Source of the DNA: an uncultured Clostridia bacterium
GTDB lineage: Bacteria > Bacillota > Clostridia > Oscillospirales > Acutalibacteraceae
Length of the DNA stretch: 44,687 nucleotides
Reading direction: 5' to 3'
NCBI GenBank assembly: GCA_947170465.1
Contig: CAMVTS010000017.1
Coordinates: 1-44,687 of the forward strand
In this document: piece after piece, positions 33,843 through 41,855 of the stretch
Position numbering within the stretch: the first letter of the stretch is position 1
How the letters are laid out: every line of letters begins with the position of its first letter
Notes under the pieces: generated by a model
Databases searched by the model: none
Told to the model about the DNA's origin: nothing
Seen by the model: only the letters and a program-made list of their open reading frames with translations
Translations under genes and position numbers: made by a program

Positions 33843-35273
33843 ATGAAACATCAGAATATGGCGATGCTCTGCGACTTCTATGAGTTCACCATGTCCAACG
33901 GCTATTTCAAAAACGGCTTTTACAAGCGCACTGTCTATTTTGACGTGTTCTTCCGCTCGGTGCCGGACAACGGCGGCTTTGCGATTGCCGCAGGTCTGGA
34001 GCAGTTCATTGACTATATCAAGGAATTGCGCTTTGAGGAGGCGGATATTGACTATCTGCGCTCCAAGGGCATTTTTGACGAGGACTTCCTCGCTTATCTC
34101 AGGGAATTCCGCTTTACCGGCGATATTTTTGCCGTTCCCGAGGGAACGCCTGTGTTCCCGAACGAGCCGATTCTCACCGTCCGCGCGCCGGCGATTGAGG
34201 CGCAGCTGATTGAGACCTTCGTGCTCCTCACCCTCAACCATCAGAGCTTGATTGCCACCAAGGCGAACCGTATTGTCCGTGCCGCTCAGGGCAGGGCAGT
34301 GCTCGAATTCGGCTCCCGTCGCGCACAGGGCGCTTCCGGCGCGGTTGACGGCGCGAGAGCCGCGTATATCGGCGGCTGTGCCGGTACAGCGTGCACGCTG
34401 ACCGACCAGCTCTACGGCGTTCCGGCAGGCGGCACCATGGCGCACGCCTGGGTGCAGATGTTTGACAGCGAGCTGGAAGCCTTCCGCACCTACTGCGAGC
34501 TCTATCCGAAAAATCCGACATTGTTGGTCGATACCTACGACACCCTGCGCAGCGGTATTCCCAACGCGATCGAGGTGTTCCGCGAGAAAAATATCCGCGA
34601 ATGTGCCATCCGTCTGGATTCCGGCGATATTTCCTACCTCTCCAAAAAGGCGCGGAAAATGCTCGACGACGCCGGACTGACCGGCTGTAAAATCACGGTT
34701 TCCAACGCGCTCGACGAAAAGCTCATCCGCGACCTGATGATGCAGGGCGCGAAAATTGACACCTTCGGCGTAGGCGAGAGGCTGATTACTTCGTCCTCAG
34801 CGCCGGTGTTCGGCGGCGTTTACAAGCTGGTTGCGGTCGAAAAGAGCAACGGCGAAATTGAGCCGAAAATCAAGGTCAGCGAAAACACCGCCAAGATTAC
34901 CAATCCGCATTTCAAGAAGCTCTACCGCTATTACGACAACGAGAGCGGCAAGGCGCTTGCCGACGAGCTCTGCGTCTGGGACGAGACTGTGGACGACTCC
35001 AAGCCGCACACCATCTTCGACCCGAACGCCACATGGAAAACCAAGACGCTCACGAACTTCACCGCGAAGGAGCTGCTGGTGCCGGTGTTCAAGAGCGGCG
35101 AGTGCGTCTACGACTGTCCTTCCATTCAGGAGATTCAGGTGTACTGCGCCGACCAGCTCGATAAGCTCTGGGACGAGGTCAAGCGCTTCGAGAATCCGCA
35201 TAACTACTACGTCGATTTGTCCGAGCAGCTCTACCAAATCAAGAGCATCCTCCTGAGCCTGCATAAGATGTGA
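33843..35273 (+). CDS. pncB: Nicotinate phosphoribosyltransferase
   Basis: A 476-aa enzyme making nicotinate mononucleotide from nicotinate and PRPP, the entry step of NAD salvage. Family sequence is clear: MLCDFYEFTMSNGYF at the N-terminus, EFGSRRAQGASGAVDGARAAYIGGCAGT, the GTMAHAW segment with the histidine that is phosphorylated in the ATP-coupled cycle, RLDSGDISYLSKKAR and the phosphate-binding GVGERLITS. Length fits the longer bacterial type. It lies 16 bases after metA with GAGGG as ribosome site, so co-transcription is likely although the pathways differ. Confidence 0.96.
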   Translation: MKHQNMAMLCDFYEFTMSNGYFKNGFYKRTVYFDVFFRSVPDNGGFAIAAGLEQFIDYIKELRFEEADIDYLRSKGIFDEDFLAYLREFRFTGDIFAVPEGTPVFPNEPILTVRAPAIEAQLIETFVLLTLNHQSLIATKANRIVRAAQGRAVLEFGSRRAQGASGAVDGARAAYIGGCAGTACTLTDQLYGVPAGGTMAHAWVQMFDSELEAFRTYCELYPKNPTLLVDTYDTLRSGIPNAIEVFREKNIRECAIRLDSGDISYLSKKARKMLDDAGLTGCKITVSNALDEKLIRDLMMQGAKIDTFGVGERLITSSSAPVFGGVYKLVAVEKSNGEIEPKIKVSENTAKITNPHFKKLYRYYDNESGKALADELCVWDETVDDSKPHTIFDPNATWKTKTLTNFTAKELLVPVFKSGECVYDCPSIQEIQVYCADQLDKLWDEVKRFENPHNYYVDLSEQLYQIKSILLSLHKM

Positions 35274-35316
35274 GGAGAGGCATTAGTTATCAGTAGGAAA
35301 AGTTTGATATGAAAAA

Positions 35317-35803
35317 ACGTCAGCGTGAAGTGCTGACGTCAGACTGTAGAAAAAGTCCAAATGTGATTTGTTCAGGACAACGTTTGACAAAGAGAAAGCC
35401 TTCCCCCGAGGGGAAGGTGGCACAATGCCTTTTATCAGGTTTTCCAAAATAAGATGGTATGGAACCGATGAAAGTCGGTAAACAGCAAAGCAGATTGGCA
35501 TTGTGACGGATGAGGGCAAGCGAACTTTTCCTCTATATCACGATTGATACTAATAGGAACACGCAGTATGACAAGATGAAACGGAACACACGCACTTATT
35601 ATCTGACAATCTGCGGCAGGACAGGTTCGCTTGCCCTCATCCGTCACGGCACCTCATCAATAGCAATAAAATCAACGCTTGTTTTGGTGCCGCGACACCT
35701 TCCCCTCGGGGGAAGGCTTCAAAACGGTATAAAATTTTACCATCATTGAAAGACAAACGGTAGTTTTTCGACAAACTAAAACGTCAGCGTGGAGTGCTGA
35801 CGT
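35317..35803. repeat. Fold-back (MITE-like) element with nested inverted repeats
   Basis: It fills most of the 592-base gap between pncB and murE. The outer hairpins ACGTCAGC...GCTGACGT (35317-35339 and 35781-35803) are almost identical copies. Inside are GCCTTCCCCCGAGGGGAAGGTG (35397-35418) and its inverse ending GGGGGAAGGC (to 35717), and a perfect 22-bp inverted repeat (TGACGGATGAGGGC... at about 35503-35524 with its complement at 35626-35647). No transposase is present. The copy at 35781 followed by TTTTTT also works as a terminator for pncB, and in reverse for murE. Confidence 0.75.
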
Positions 35804-35808
35804 TTTTT
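35781..35808. terminator. Bidirectional terminator between pncB and murE
   Basis: An 8-bp stem ACGTCAGC/GCTGACGT plus flanking A/T pairs (AAAACG...CGTTTTTT). T-runs are present on both strands. Confidence 0.75.
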
Positions 35809-35865
35809 ATATTCAGATGAAATTGAATCTGCGGATTGCAATAAACCGACCTGTCCAGCCGACAA

Positions 35866-37335
35866 CTAACCCAGCTTTTCTTCCTCAATGATTTCCGCAA
35901 TCAATTCTCTCTCGTCCATGTGGTACTTCACGCCCTTGATTTCCTGGTAATCCTCATGACCCTTGCCGCAGAGGACGATGATATCGCCGTCCTGCGCGTT
36001 GAGCATGCAGTAGCGGATTGCCTCCTTGCGCTTGGGCACGACGACGTATTTTCCGTCCGTTTTGTGCAGACCGACCTCGATGTCGGCGATAATGTCCATC
36101 ACGTCCTCAAAGCGCGAGTTGTCCTCGGTAATCACGCTCAAATCGCTGAGCCGACCGCTGACCTCTCCCATCTCAAAACGGCGCACCTTGGGACGGTTGC
36201 CGCCGGCGCCAAAGAGGGTGATCAGGCGGTTGGGGTGGTACTGACGGAGTGTGGTGAGCACGTTTTCCATGGAGAGCGCGTTGTGCGCGTAGTCAATCAG
36301 CAGGGAATAGTTACCCGGTACCCTGACCGGTTCGACTCTGCCCTTGACGTGAGCAATCCGCAAGCCGTCGAGGATTGCCTTGTCGGGAATATCAAAGAAG
36401 CTCGCCGCCGCGATTGCCGCCAAAGCGTTGTAGGCGTTGAATTTGCCGGGAACGCCGACGTCCGGCGAGAGCGTTTTCAAGCCCTCTGTCTCAAAATGAA
36501 CGCCGATATAGCCGTTGTCCGAGAGCAGACGGTCGTTTTTGGCGCGGAGCTGCGCGGCTTCCGAGAAGCCGAAGGTCAGCATCTCGCCCTTGAAATCCTT
36601 GGTAATCGCCTGCCAGCTCCCGTCGTCGCAGTTGGCGGCAGCCCTGCGGCACTGACGGAAGAGCAGGCTCTTGCAGTAGAGGTACTCCGCCATGTCCTTG
36701 TGCTCGACGCCGCCGATATGATCGTCCGAGAAGTTGGTGAAAATCGCCGCGTCAAAGGTCATGCCGGCGAGACGGCTGTGCTTTAAGCCAATCGACGACG
36801 CTTCAATCACCATCGCCTTGCAGCCGGCGTCAATCATGCCGCGCATAGCCTTTTGAATCTCATAGGATTCCGGCGTGGTGTTGTCGGTCTTGTAGGTGTT
36901 GCCGCCGTAAACAATGCCCAGCGTGCCGATAGTGCCGGTCATGACGCCCGCCTGCGAGAAGATTTCCGCAATCATGGCGGCGGTGGTGGTTTTGCCCTTG
37001 GTGCCGGTAATCGCAACGGTGATGAGCTCCTGCTCGGGTACGCCGAAGTAACGGCGGCTCATCAGCGCGAGCGCTAATCTCGTGTCGTCTGTCTTGATGA
37101 CCGCGACGTTTTCCGGCGCCTCAAAGCCGAGGTCGTCGCTGATGACGAGCGCTGACGCACCCTTTTCCACAGCGGACTGTGCGTATTGGTGGCCGTCCGA
37201 GGTGTAGCCCTTCAGACAGACAAACGCCGTACCCGGCGTGACCTTGCGCGAATCGTAAATCACATCGGTGATGTCGGGATCGAGGGGAGAGAGGGCGGTG
37301 TAGGAAACGTCCTGTAATAAATCGTATAGTTTCAT
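35866..37335 (-). CDS. murE: UDP-MurNAc-tripeptide synthetase MurE
   Basis: A 489-aa Mur ligase adding the third residue to the peptidoglycan stem. DSRKV (28-32) binds UDP; the ATP site is GTKGKTTTA (111-119); the lysine carbamylation region is YCKSLLF (about 222); FGAGGNRPKVRRFEMG is the C-terminal domain mark. The amino-acid specificity loop reads DNSR (405-408) in place of the DNPR typical of meso-diaminopimelate enzymes. The Asn and Arg are kept, so meso-DAP addition is the better guess over lysine. GGAGG ribosome site. Single gene with its own promoter, convergent with pncB. Confidence 0.95.
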   Translation of the reverse strand: MKLYDLLQDVSYTALSPLDPDITDVIYDSRKVTPGTAFVCLKGYTSDGHQYAQSAVEKGASALVISDDLGFEAPENVAVIKTDDTRLALALMSRRYFGVPEQELITVAITGTKGKTTTAAMIAEIFSQAGVMTGTIGTLGIVYGGNTYKTDNTTPESYEIQKAMRGMIDAGCKAMVIEASSIGLKHSRLAGMTFDAAIFTNFSDDHIGGVEHKDMAEYLYCKSLLFRQCRRAAANCDDGSWQAITKDFKGEMLTFGFSEAAQLRAKNDRLLSDNGYIGVHFETEGLKTLSPDVGVPGKFNAYNALAAIAAASFFDIPDKAILDGLRIAHVKGRVEPVRVPGNYSLLIDYAHNALSMENVLTTLRQYHPNRLITLFGAGGNRPKVRRFEMGEVSGRLSDLSVITEDNSRFEDVMDIIADIEVGLHKTDGKYVVVPKRKEAIRYCMLNAQDGDIIVLCGKGHEDYQEIKGVKYHMDERELIAEIIEEEKLG

Positions 37336-37380
37336 GGTAATCCTCCGGATAGTGGTAAGTGATAACTAATAACTATTCCC

Positions 37381-37409
37381 ATTATACCAACTTCCCGTGA
37401 CGATTACAA
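37381..37409 (-). promoter_or_regulatory. murE promoter
   Basis: Reverse strand TTGTAA (37404-37409), a 17-bp spacer and TATAAT (37381-37386). The leader between it and the ATG contains a GTGATAAG-type repeat remnant (about 37353-37375). Confidence 0.7.
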
Positions 37410-37693
37410 CCGCCTTTGAAAAATGACTTTTTGTACAATTAGTGAAAATTCACGAAAAAACTGAAAAAAATTCTCGGTCACCCCCGAACAGTGGGCAACT
37501 CTATTGACAAATCGGTTGTTTTTTTCAAAAAGAAATTGTTTGGTTGCACAGATTTTACAAAAGGGTAACGGTTATATTGCATAAAAAATAATCATAAAAT
37601 TCATCAGAATAGGCAAAAGCTTAGAAAAAACAGGTAATATTATACAAAAAAATAGCTTCAATTTAACAAGTTAGATAAAAAGTACAAAAGTAG

Positions 37694-37722
37694 TTGCAAT
37701 TTGCTCCGTTTTTTGATATTAT
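37694..37722 (+). promoter_or_regulatory. Promoter of the maltodextrin operon
   Basis: TTGCAA (37694-37699), a 17-bp spacer and TATTAT (37717-37722), about 80 bp before malE. The rest of the gap from 37336 is AT-rich; apart from the murE promoter and a GTGAA/TTCAC dyad at 37442-37453 I see nothing nameable. Confidence 0.6.
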
Positions 37723-37762
37723 TTAATTAGTGAAGCAGAATGTCATTTGTGCAATTTGCTCC
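37695..37762 (+). promoter_or_regulatory. Duplicated operator-like word at the malE promoter
   Basis: The 13-base sequence TGCAATTTGCTCC occurs at 37695-37707, overlapping the -35 box, and again at 37750-37762 in the leader. Each contains the dyad GCAA-T-TTGC. The 55-bp spacing is about five helical turns, a layout suited to a looping repressor of the LacI type. No regulator gene is in the window. Confidence 0.45.
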
Positions 37763-37801
37763 ATCAATATTAAAAAATTTTTTTGAAAGAGGGCTATTCC
37801 A

Positions 37802-39145
37802 ATGAAAAAGATTCTCGCCATTTTATTGGCAGGCATGATGACCGCAACTGCCTTCGCAGGCTGCGGTGGCGGCGGTTCAAGCTCCCAGGCTTCCGAAAGC
37901 AAGTCCGGTGACAGCTCTGCGGCTTCCTCCGACGCTGGCGCTACCGACGAAATGACCAAGGACGCCAACACGGTTGATCCTTCCCTGTTCGGTGATGAGA
38001 ACAACATCACCCTGAAGGTTTGGGCTCCCGACAAGGCGGTTTCTCTGGTTAAAGAGCAGGTTGAGGCGTTCAAGAAGGCTTATCCCGACAAGACCTTCAC
38101 CAAGATTGAAGTTATTGCACAGGGCGAGGGCGACGCAGGTACCCAGCTTCTGAACGATGCTTCCGTAGCGGCTGACGTATTCAGCTTTGCATCTGACCAG
38201 CTCAACAAGCTCGTTGACGCTAAGGTCATCTCCGAGGTTGCCTTCGCCAAGACCGTTACCGACATGAACTCTCCCGAGACCATCACCGCCGGCACGCTCA
38301 ACGGCAAGCTCTACGCTTATCCCGAGACCAACGACAACGGTTACTATCTCGTATACGACAAGACCGTCGTTCCCGAGGACAAGACCGCTAAGCTCGAGGA
38401 CATCCTCGCTGCTTGTAAGGCTGCAGGCAAGAAGTTCATCTTCAACTGCGGCGACGGCTTCTATGCATGCACCTTCGCCTTCACCGCAGGCGTCAAGATT
38501 GACGGCCTTGAGGAAGACGGCGTAACCCAGAAGTTCACCCAGTACGACGAGGCTGAGGCTGTCAAGACTCTCCAGGCGTTCTCCAAGCTCATGAAGGAGT
38601 ACAAGGGCACCTTCACCTCTCTCGACGTTGCTCAGATCGCTTCCGGTTTCTCCACCGGTACTCTCGGCGCAGGCGTTGACGGTTCCTGGAACACCACCGC
38701 TGACCAGGACGCTCTGAAGGATAAGTTCGGCGCTGCCAAGCTGCCTACCATCAATGTTGACGGCACTGACAAGCAGATGATCTCCATGTTCGGTTACAAG
38801 TACATCGGCGTAAACGCTTCCTCCAAGTTCCCCGCATCCGCTCAGATTCTCGCTTACTATCTCGCAGGCGAGACCTGCCAGGAGCAGAGAGCTGAGAAGC
38901 TCGGCTGGGGTCCCTCCAACAAGGCTGTACAGGAGAAGCCCGTTGTTAAGGACAGCCCTGTTCTGCAGGCTATCGCTCAGCAGGCTCAGAACGCTTGCCC
39001 GCAGGTCAACATCGCTCCTACCTTCTGGAGCCCGATGGGCAACCTCGGCAACAAGCTCATCGCTGATGAGACCAAGGCTGACGACGCCGCTTACTTCACC
39101 AAGCTCCTCAAGGACACCATCGCTAACGTCCGCGACGAGGCTTAA
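37802..39145 (+). CDS. malE: Maltodextrin-type ABC transporter substrate-binding lipoprotein
   Basis: A 447-aa extracellular solute-binding protein (family 1). Lipoprotein signal MKKILAILLAGMMTATAFAGC with Cys21, then a Ser/Ala/Asp-rich linker (22-60) and the binding fold from about ITLKVWAPDKAVSLVKEQVEAFKKAYPDK. 'TLNGKLYAYPETNDNGYYLVYDKTVVPEDK' is the typical hinge region of maltose/maltodextrin binders. The highly biased codon choice compared with neighbours points to strong expression. Sugar specificity is inferred from the permeases and amylase that follow. Hairpins after it probably reduce read-through into malF. Confidence 0.92.
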   Translation: MKKILAILLAGMMTATAFAGCGGGGSSSQASESKSGDSSAASSDAGATDEMTKDANTVDPSLFGDENNITLKVWAPDKAVSLVKEQVEAFKKAYPDKTFTKIEVIAQGEGDAGTQLLNDASVAADVFSFASDQLNKLVDAKVISEVAFAKTVTDMNSPETITAGTLNGKLYAYPETNDNGYYLVYDKTVVPEDKTAKLEDILAACKAAGKKFIFNCGDGFYACTFAFTAGVKIDGLEEDGVTQKFTQYDEAEAVKTLQAFSKLMKEYKGTFTSLDVAQIASGFSTGTLGAGVDGSWNTTADQDALKDKFGAAKLPTINVDGTDKQMISMFGYKYIGVNASSKFPASAQILAYYLAGETCQEQRAEKLGWGPSNKAVQEKPVVKDSPVLQAIAQQAQNACPQVNIAPTFWSPMGNLGNKLIADETKADDAAYFTKLLKDTIANVRDEA

Positions 39146-39180
39146 CCGGTCGATTTAAGTTCATTCTGAAAAATTCATAC

Positions 39181-39208
39181 GCTTCGGGGCGCTTTGGCGC
39201 TCCGAAGC
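39181..39208 (+). terminator. Intercistronic hairpin between malE and malF
   Basis: A 12-bp stem (GCTTCGGGGCGC with GCGCTCCGAAGC, one G-U) and TTTG loop, 36 nt after malE. There is no long T-run, so it is more likely a partial terminator or 3'-end stabiliser raising malE mRNA over malF. Confidence 0.55.
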
Positions 39209-39261
39209 ACCCTGATTTACGTTTTCTGACGCTCCGCCGGTTCTCCGGCTCAGCGTTATCT

Positions 39262-39328
39262 ACACCAAACGAATAATGTTTTATTATGGGGAAAACGTAA
39301 TCGTAATAAAATATTATTAGTTTGGTGT
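39262..39328. repeat. 25-bp inverted repeat upstream of malF
   Basis: Arms 39262-39286 and 39304-39328 match at 23 of 25 positions (ACACCAAAC...TTATTA) around a 17-base loop. It lies 54 bp before the malF start. It could be an RNA hairpin or a binding site. Confidence 0.7.
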
Positions 39329-39382
39329 AACCCGTAATAAGAGAGACAAGAGAGATTTTCAACAATAATAAGGAGAGCTTAT

Positions 39383-40891
39383 ATGACATTCGTTGAATAT
39401 AAAATGCTCAATCCTTTCCAGCGGTTTGCCTACAAGTTCAAGAAGTTTTTCAAGGCAATCCCGGGCGCAATCGGAAGATTTTTCAAAGCAATCGGCAGAT
39501 TCTTTGTAAAACTCTTCACCGGCATCGGCAAGGGCTTCAAGAACTACGGCACCACCTTCGTGAAAGGTGACTGGGCAACTAAATTATCATATTTGATCTT
39601 TGGTGTGGGCGATCTCCACAAGGGCAAGATTTACAAGGGTATTCTTTACTTCCTTGCGGAGGTTCTCTACATTCTCTACATCGTTTTCTTCGGCTGGCAG
39701 TATATTTCCAAGTTCAACAGCCTCGGTACTGTCGAGACTCATGTTGAAAAGGTCGGCTTGATTCCGAAAACAGTTCCCGGCGACAACTCCATGCTGATTC
39801 TGCTTTATTCCGTATTGACAATCGTCATCACCATCGTGGTGTTTGCCATCTACATCAGCAACATCAAGGACGCTTACAAGCATCAGGTGATGAGAGCCAA
39901 CGGTGAAAAGCCCACAACTCTCAGACAGGACGTCAGAGAGTTCCTCGACGGCAAGTATCACATCACGCTTCTTTCCTTCCCGGTACTGATGATTTGCGTG
40001 TTCAACATCCTGCCGCTCATCTTCATGATTCTGATTGCGTTCACCAACTACGACAAGCAGCACATGCCGCCCGGTACGCTGTTTACCTGGGTTGGAATGG
40101 AAAACTTCGCGGCGCTCTTTGACGTGGTTAACACCCCGAAGAAGGCGACCACCTTCCTTGAATTGACCGGCTGGACCCTTATCTGGGCAGTTCTCGCAAC
40201 CTTCTCCAACTACATTCTTGGTATGATTGTCGCGCTGATGATCAACAAGAAGGGTATCAAGCTCAAGGCTCTCTGGAGAACCCTGTTCGTTATCGCTATC
40301 GCTGTTCCCCAGTTCGTATCCCTGCTTCTCATGAACCAGATGCTCCAGACCAACGGTGCGCTCAACGTACTGTTGTCCGACATCTCAAGGATGTTCGGCG
40401 GAGGACCCGTTGAGATTCAGTTCCTCAACAGCTCGACGCTGATGGCGAGAACGACGGTTATTATCGTCAACATCTGGGTTGGTATTCCGTATACCATTCT
40501 TTCCATGTCCGGTATTCTGATGAATATCCCCGAAGATTTGTATGAATCCGCGCGTATCGACGGTGCAAGCCCTGTCAAGACCTTCACCGCGATTACCCTG
40601 CCTTACATGATCTTCGTAACCACTCCGCAGCTGATTACCCAGTTCGTTGGTAACATCAACAACTTCAACGTAATCTACCTGCTCACCGGCGGCGGTCCTA
40701 CCACGCAGGACTACTATCAGGCGGGCCGAACCGATATCCTAGTTACCTGGCTGTTCACCCTGTCGATGAACTCGCAGGACTACGGCCTGGCGGCGGCAAT
40801 CGGTATTCTGGTATTTATCGTCTGCGCAACCCTGTCGCTGATTATCTACAACAACTCGAAGTCTATGAAGGATGAGGAGGCGTTCTCATGA
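39383..40891 (+). CDS. malF: Maltodextrin ABC transporter permease MalF
   Basis: A 502-aa inner-membrane subunit. The extended N-terminal region (about 1-200) contains an amphipathic basic segment with FKAI repeats and extra membrane segments near 90-110 and 140-160, as in long MalF proteins. The core permease domain starts around 200. The EAA loop that contacts the ATPase is ESARIDGASPVKTFTAITLPYM (about 395). The following 'FNVIYLLTGGGP' is a strong maltose-type signature. No ATPase gene is in the operon, so a shared MsmK/MalK-type ATPase encoded elsewhere is expected. It overlaps malG by 4 bases. Confidence 0.93.
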   Translation: MTFVEYKMLNPFQRFAYKFKKFFKAIPGAIGRFFKAIGRFFVKLFTGIGKGFKNYGTTFVKGDWATKLSYLIFGVGDLHKGKIYKGILYFLAEVLYILYIVFFGWQYISKFNSLGTVETHVEKVGLIPKTVPGDNSMLILLYSVLTIVITIVVFAIYISNIKDAYKHQVMRANGEKPTTLRQDVREFLDGKYHITLLSFPVLMICVFNILPLIFMILIAFTNYDKQHMPPGTLFTWVGMENFAALFDVVNTPKKATTFLELTGWTLIWAVLATFSNYILGMIVALMINKKGIKLKALWRTLFVIAIAVPQFVSLLLMNQMLQTNGALNVLLSDISRMFGGGPVEIQFLNSSTLMARTTVIIVNIWVGIPYTILSMSGILMNIPEDLYESARIDGASPVKTFTAITLPYMIFVTTPQLITQFVGNINNFNVIYLLTGGGPTTQDYYQAGRTDILVTWLFTLSMNSQDYGLAAAIGILVFIVCATLSLIIYNNSKSMKDEEAFS

Positions 40892-41748
40892 TAAAAAGTT
40901 ATAAACTCAGAAGACATATCGCGAATGCCATTATCTATGTCCTTCTTGCCATTTTAGGCCTTCTCTGGATTTCTCCGTTCGTTTACCTGCTCATGCACTC
41001 CTTCCGTCTGGAGTCCATGACAACGGTTCCTTACCTGATTCCTCACCAGTGGGGCTTTGATAACTACATCGCGCTCTTCCAGAACAGCGGTTCCTCGGCT
41101 ATCAACTTCCCCCGTTGGTTCCTCAACACGCTCGTAGTTGCTATCTTCAGCTGCATTATTTCCACCATCTCCGTACTCGCTGTTGCTTATACCTTCAGCC
41201 GTCTGAGATTCGGTGCCCGTAAAAAGCTGATGAACGTTGCCATGATTCTCGGTATGTTCCCCGGCTTCATGACCATGATCGCAATTTACTACCTGCTCAA
41301 AGCAATGGGTCTGAACCAGAACCTGATTGCGCTGGTTATCTGCTACAGCTCCGGCGCCGGTATGGGCTTCCAGATTTCAAAGGGCTTCTTCGATACGATT
41401 CCGCGTGCGCTTGACGAGGCGGCTACCATCGACGGAGCGACCAAGAATCAGATTTTCTGGAGAATCATTCTCCCGATGTCTAAGCCTATCGTTGTTTACA
41501 CCGTACTGACCTCCTTCATCGGTCCGTGGTGCGACTTCATTCTGGCGAAGATTATCATGGGCGACGCGCGTGACCTGTACACCGTTGCAATCGGTCTGCA
41601 GTCCATGGTCAGCCCGGAGTTCATCAACCAGTACTACAAGCAGTTCCTTGCCGGTTCTGTACTGGTAGCCGTTCCGATTACCACCCTCTTCCTTATCATG
41701 CAGAGATACTATGTAGAGGGCGTTACCGCCGGCGGCGTAAAGGGTTAA
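40888..41748 (+). CDS. malG: Maltodextrin ABC transporter permease MalG
   Basis: A 286-aa membrane subunit with six predicted membrane segments. The EAA loop reads DEAATIDGATKNQIFWRIILPMSKP. The N-terminal 'LRRHIANAIIYVLLAILGLLWISPFVYLLMHSFR' and the final 'QRYYVEGVTAGGVKG' are classic MalG. Coupled to malF through ATGA. A strong hairpin ends this transcript segment. Confidence 0.95.
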   Translation: MIKSYKLRRHIANAIIYVLLAILGLLWISPFVYLLMHSFRLESMTTVPYLIPHQWGFDNYIALFQNSGSSAINFPRWFLNTLVVAIFSCIISTISVLAVAYTFSRLRFGARKKLMNVAMILGMFPGFMTMIAIYYLLKAMGLNQNLIALVICYSSGAGMGFQISKGFFDTIPRALDEAATIDGATKNQIFWRIILPMSKPIVVYTVLTSFIGPWCDFILAKIIMGDARDLYTVAIGLQSMVSPEFINQYYKQFLAGSVLVAVPITTLFLIMQRYYVEGVTAGGVKG

Positions 41749-41778
41749 TTTTCCCACACATTCGCATTTGCTCTATTT

Positions 41779-41808
41779 GGGCGGCAGTCAACGGCTGCCG
41801 CCCTTATT
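41779..41808 (+). terminator. Hairpin after malG
   Basis: Perfect 9-bp GC stem GGGCGGCAG/CTGCCGCCC with a 7-nt loop, followed by TTATTATTA. A partial terminator before the amylase gene. Confidence 0.7.
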
Positions 41809-41855
41809 ATTACATGAAAACAGTGTCGCAGTGCGGCATAACAAGAGGAATAAAC

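Noticed and set aside
37555..37580. CcpA cre-like site (GGTAACGGTTAT)
   Set aside because: It does not fit the cre consensus at the central CG and flanking positions, and lies more than 100 bp from the promoter.
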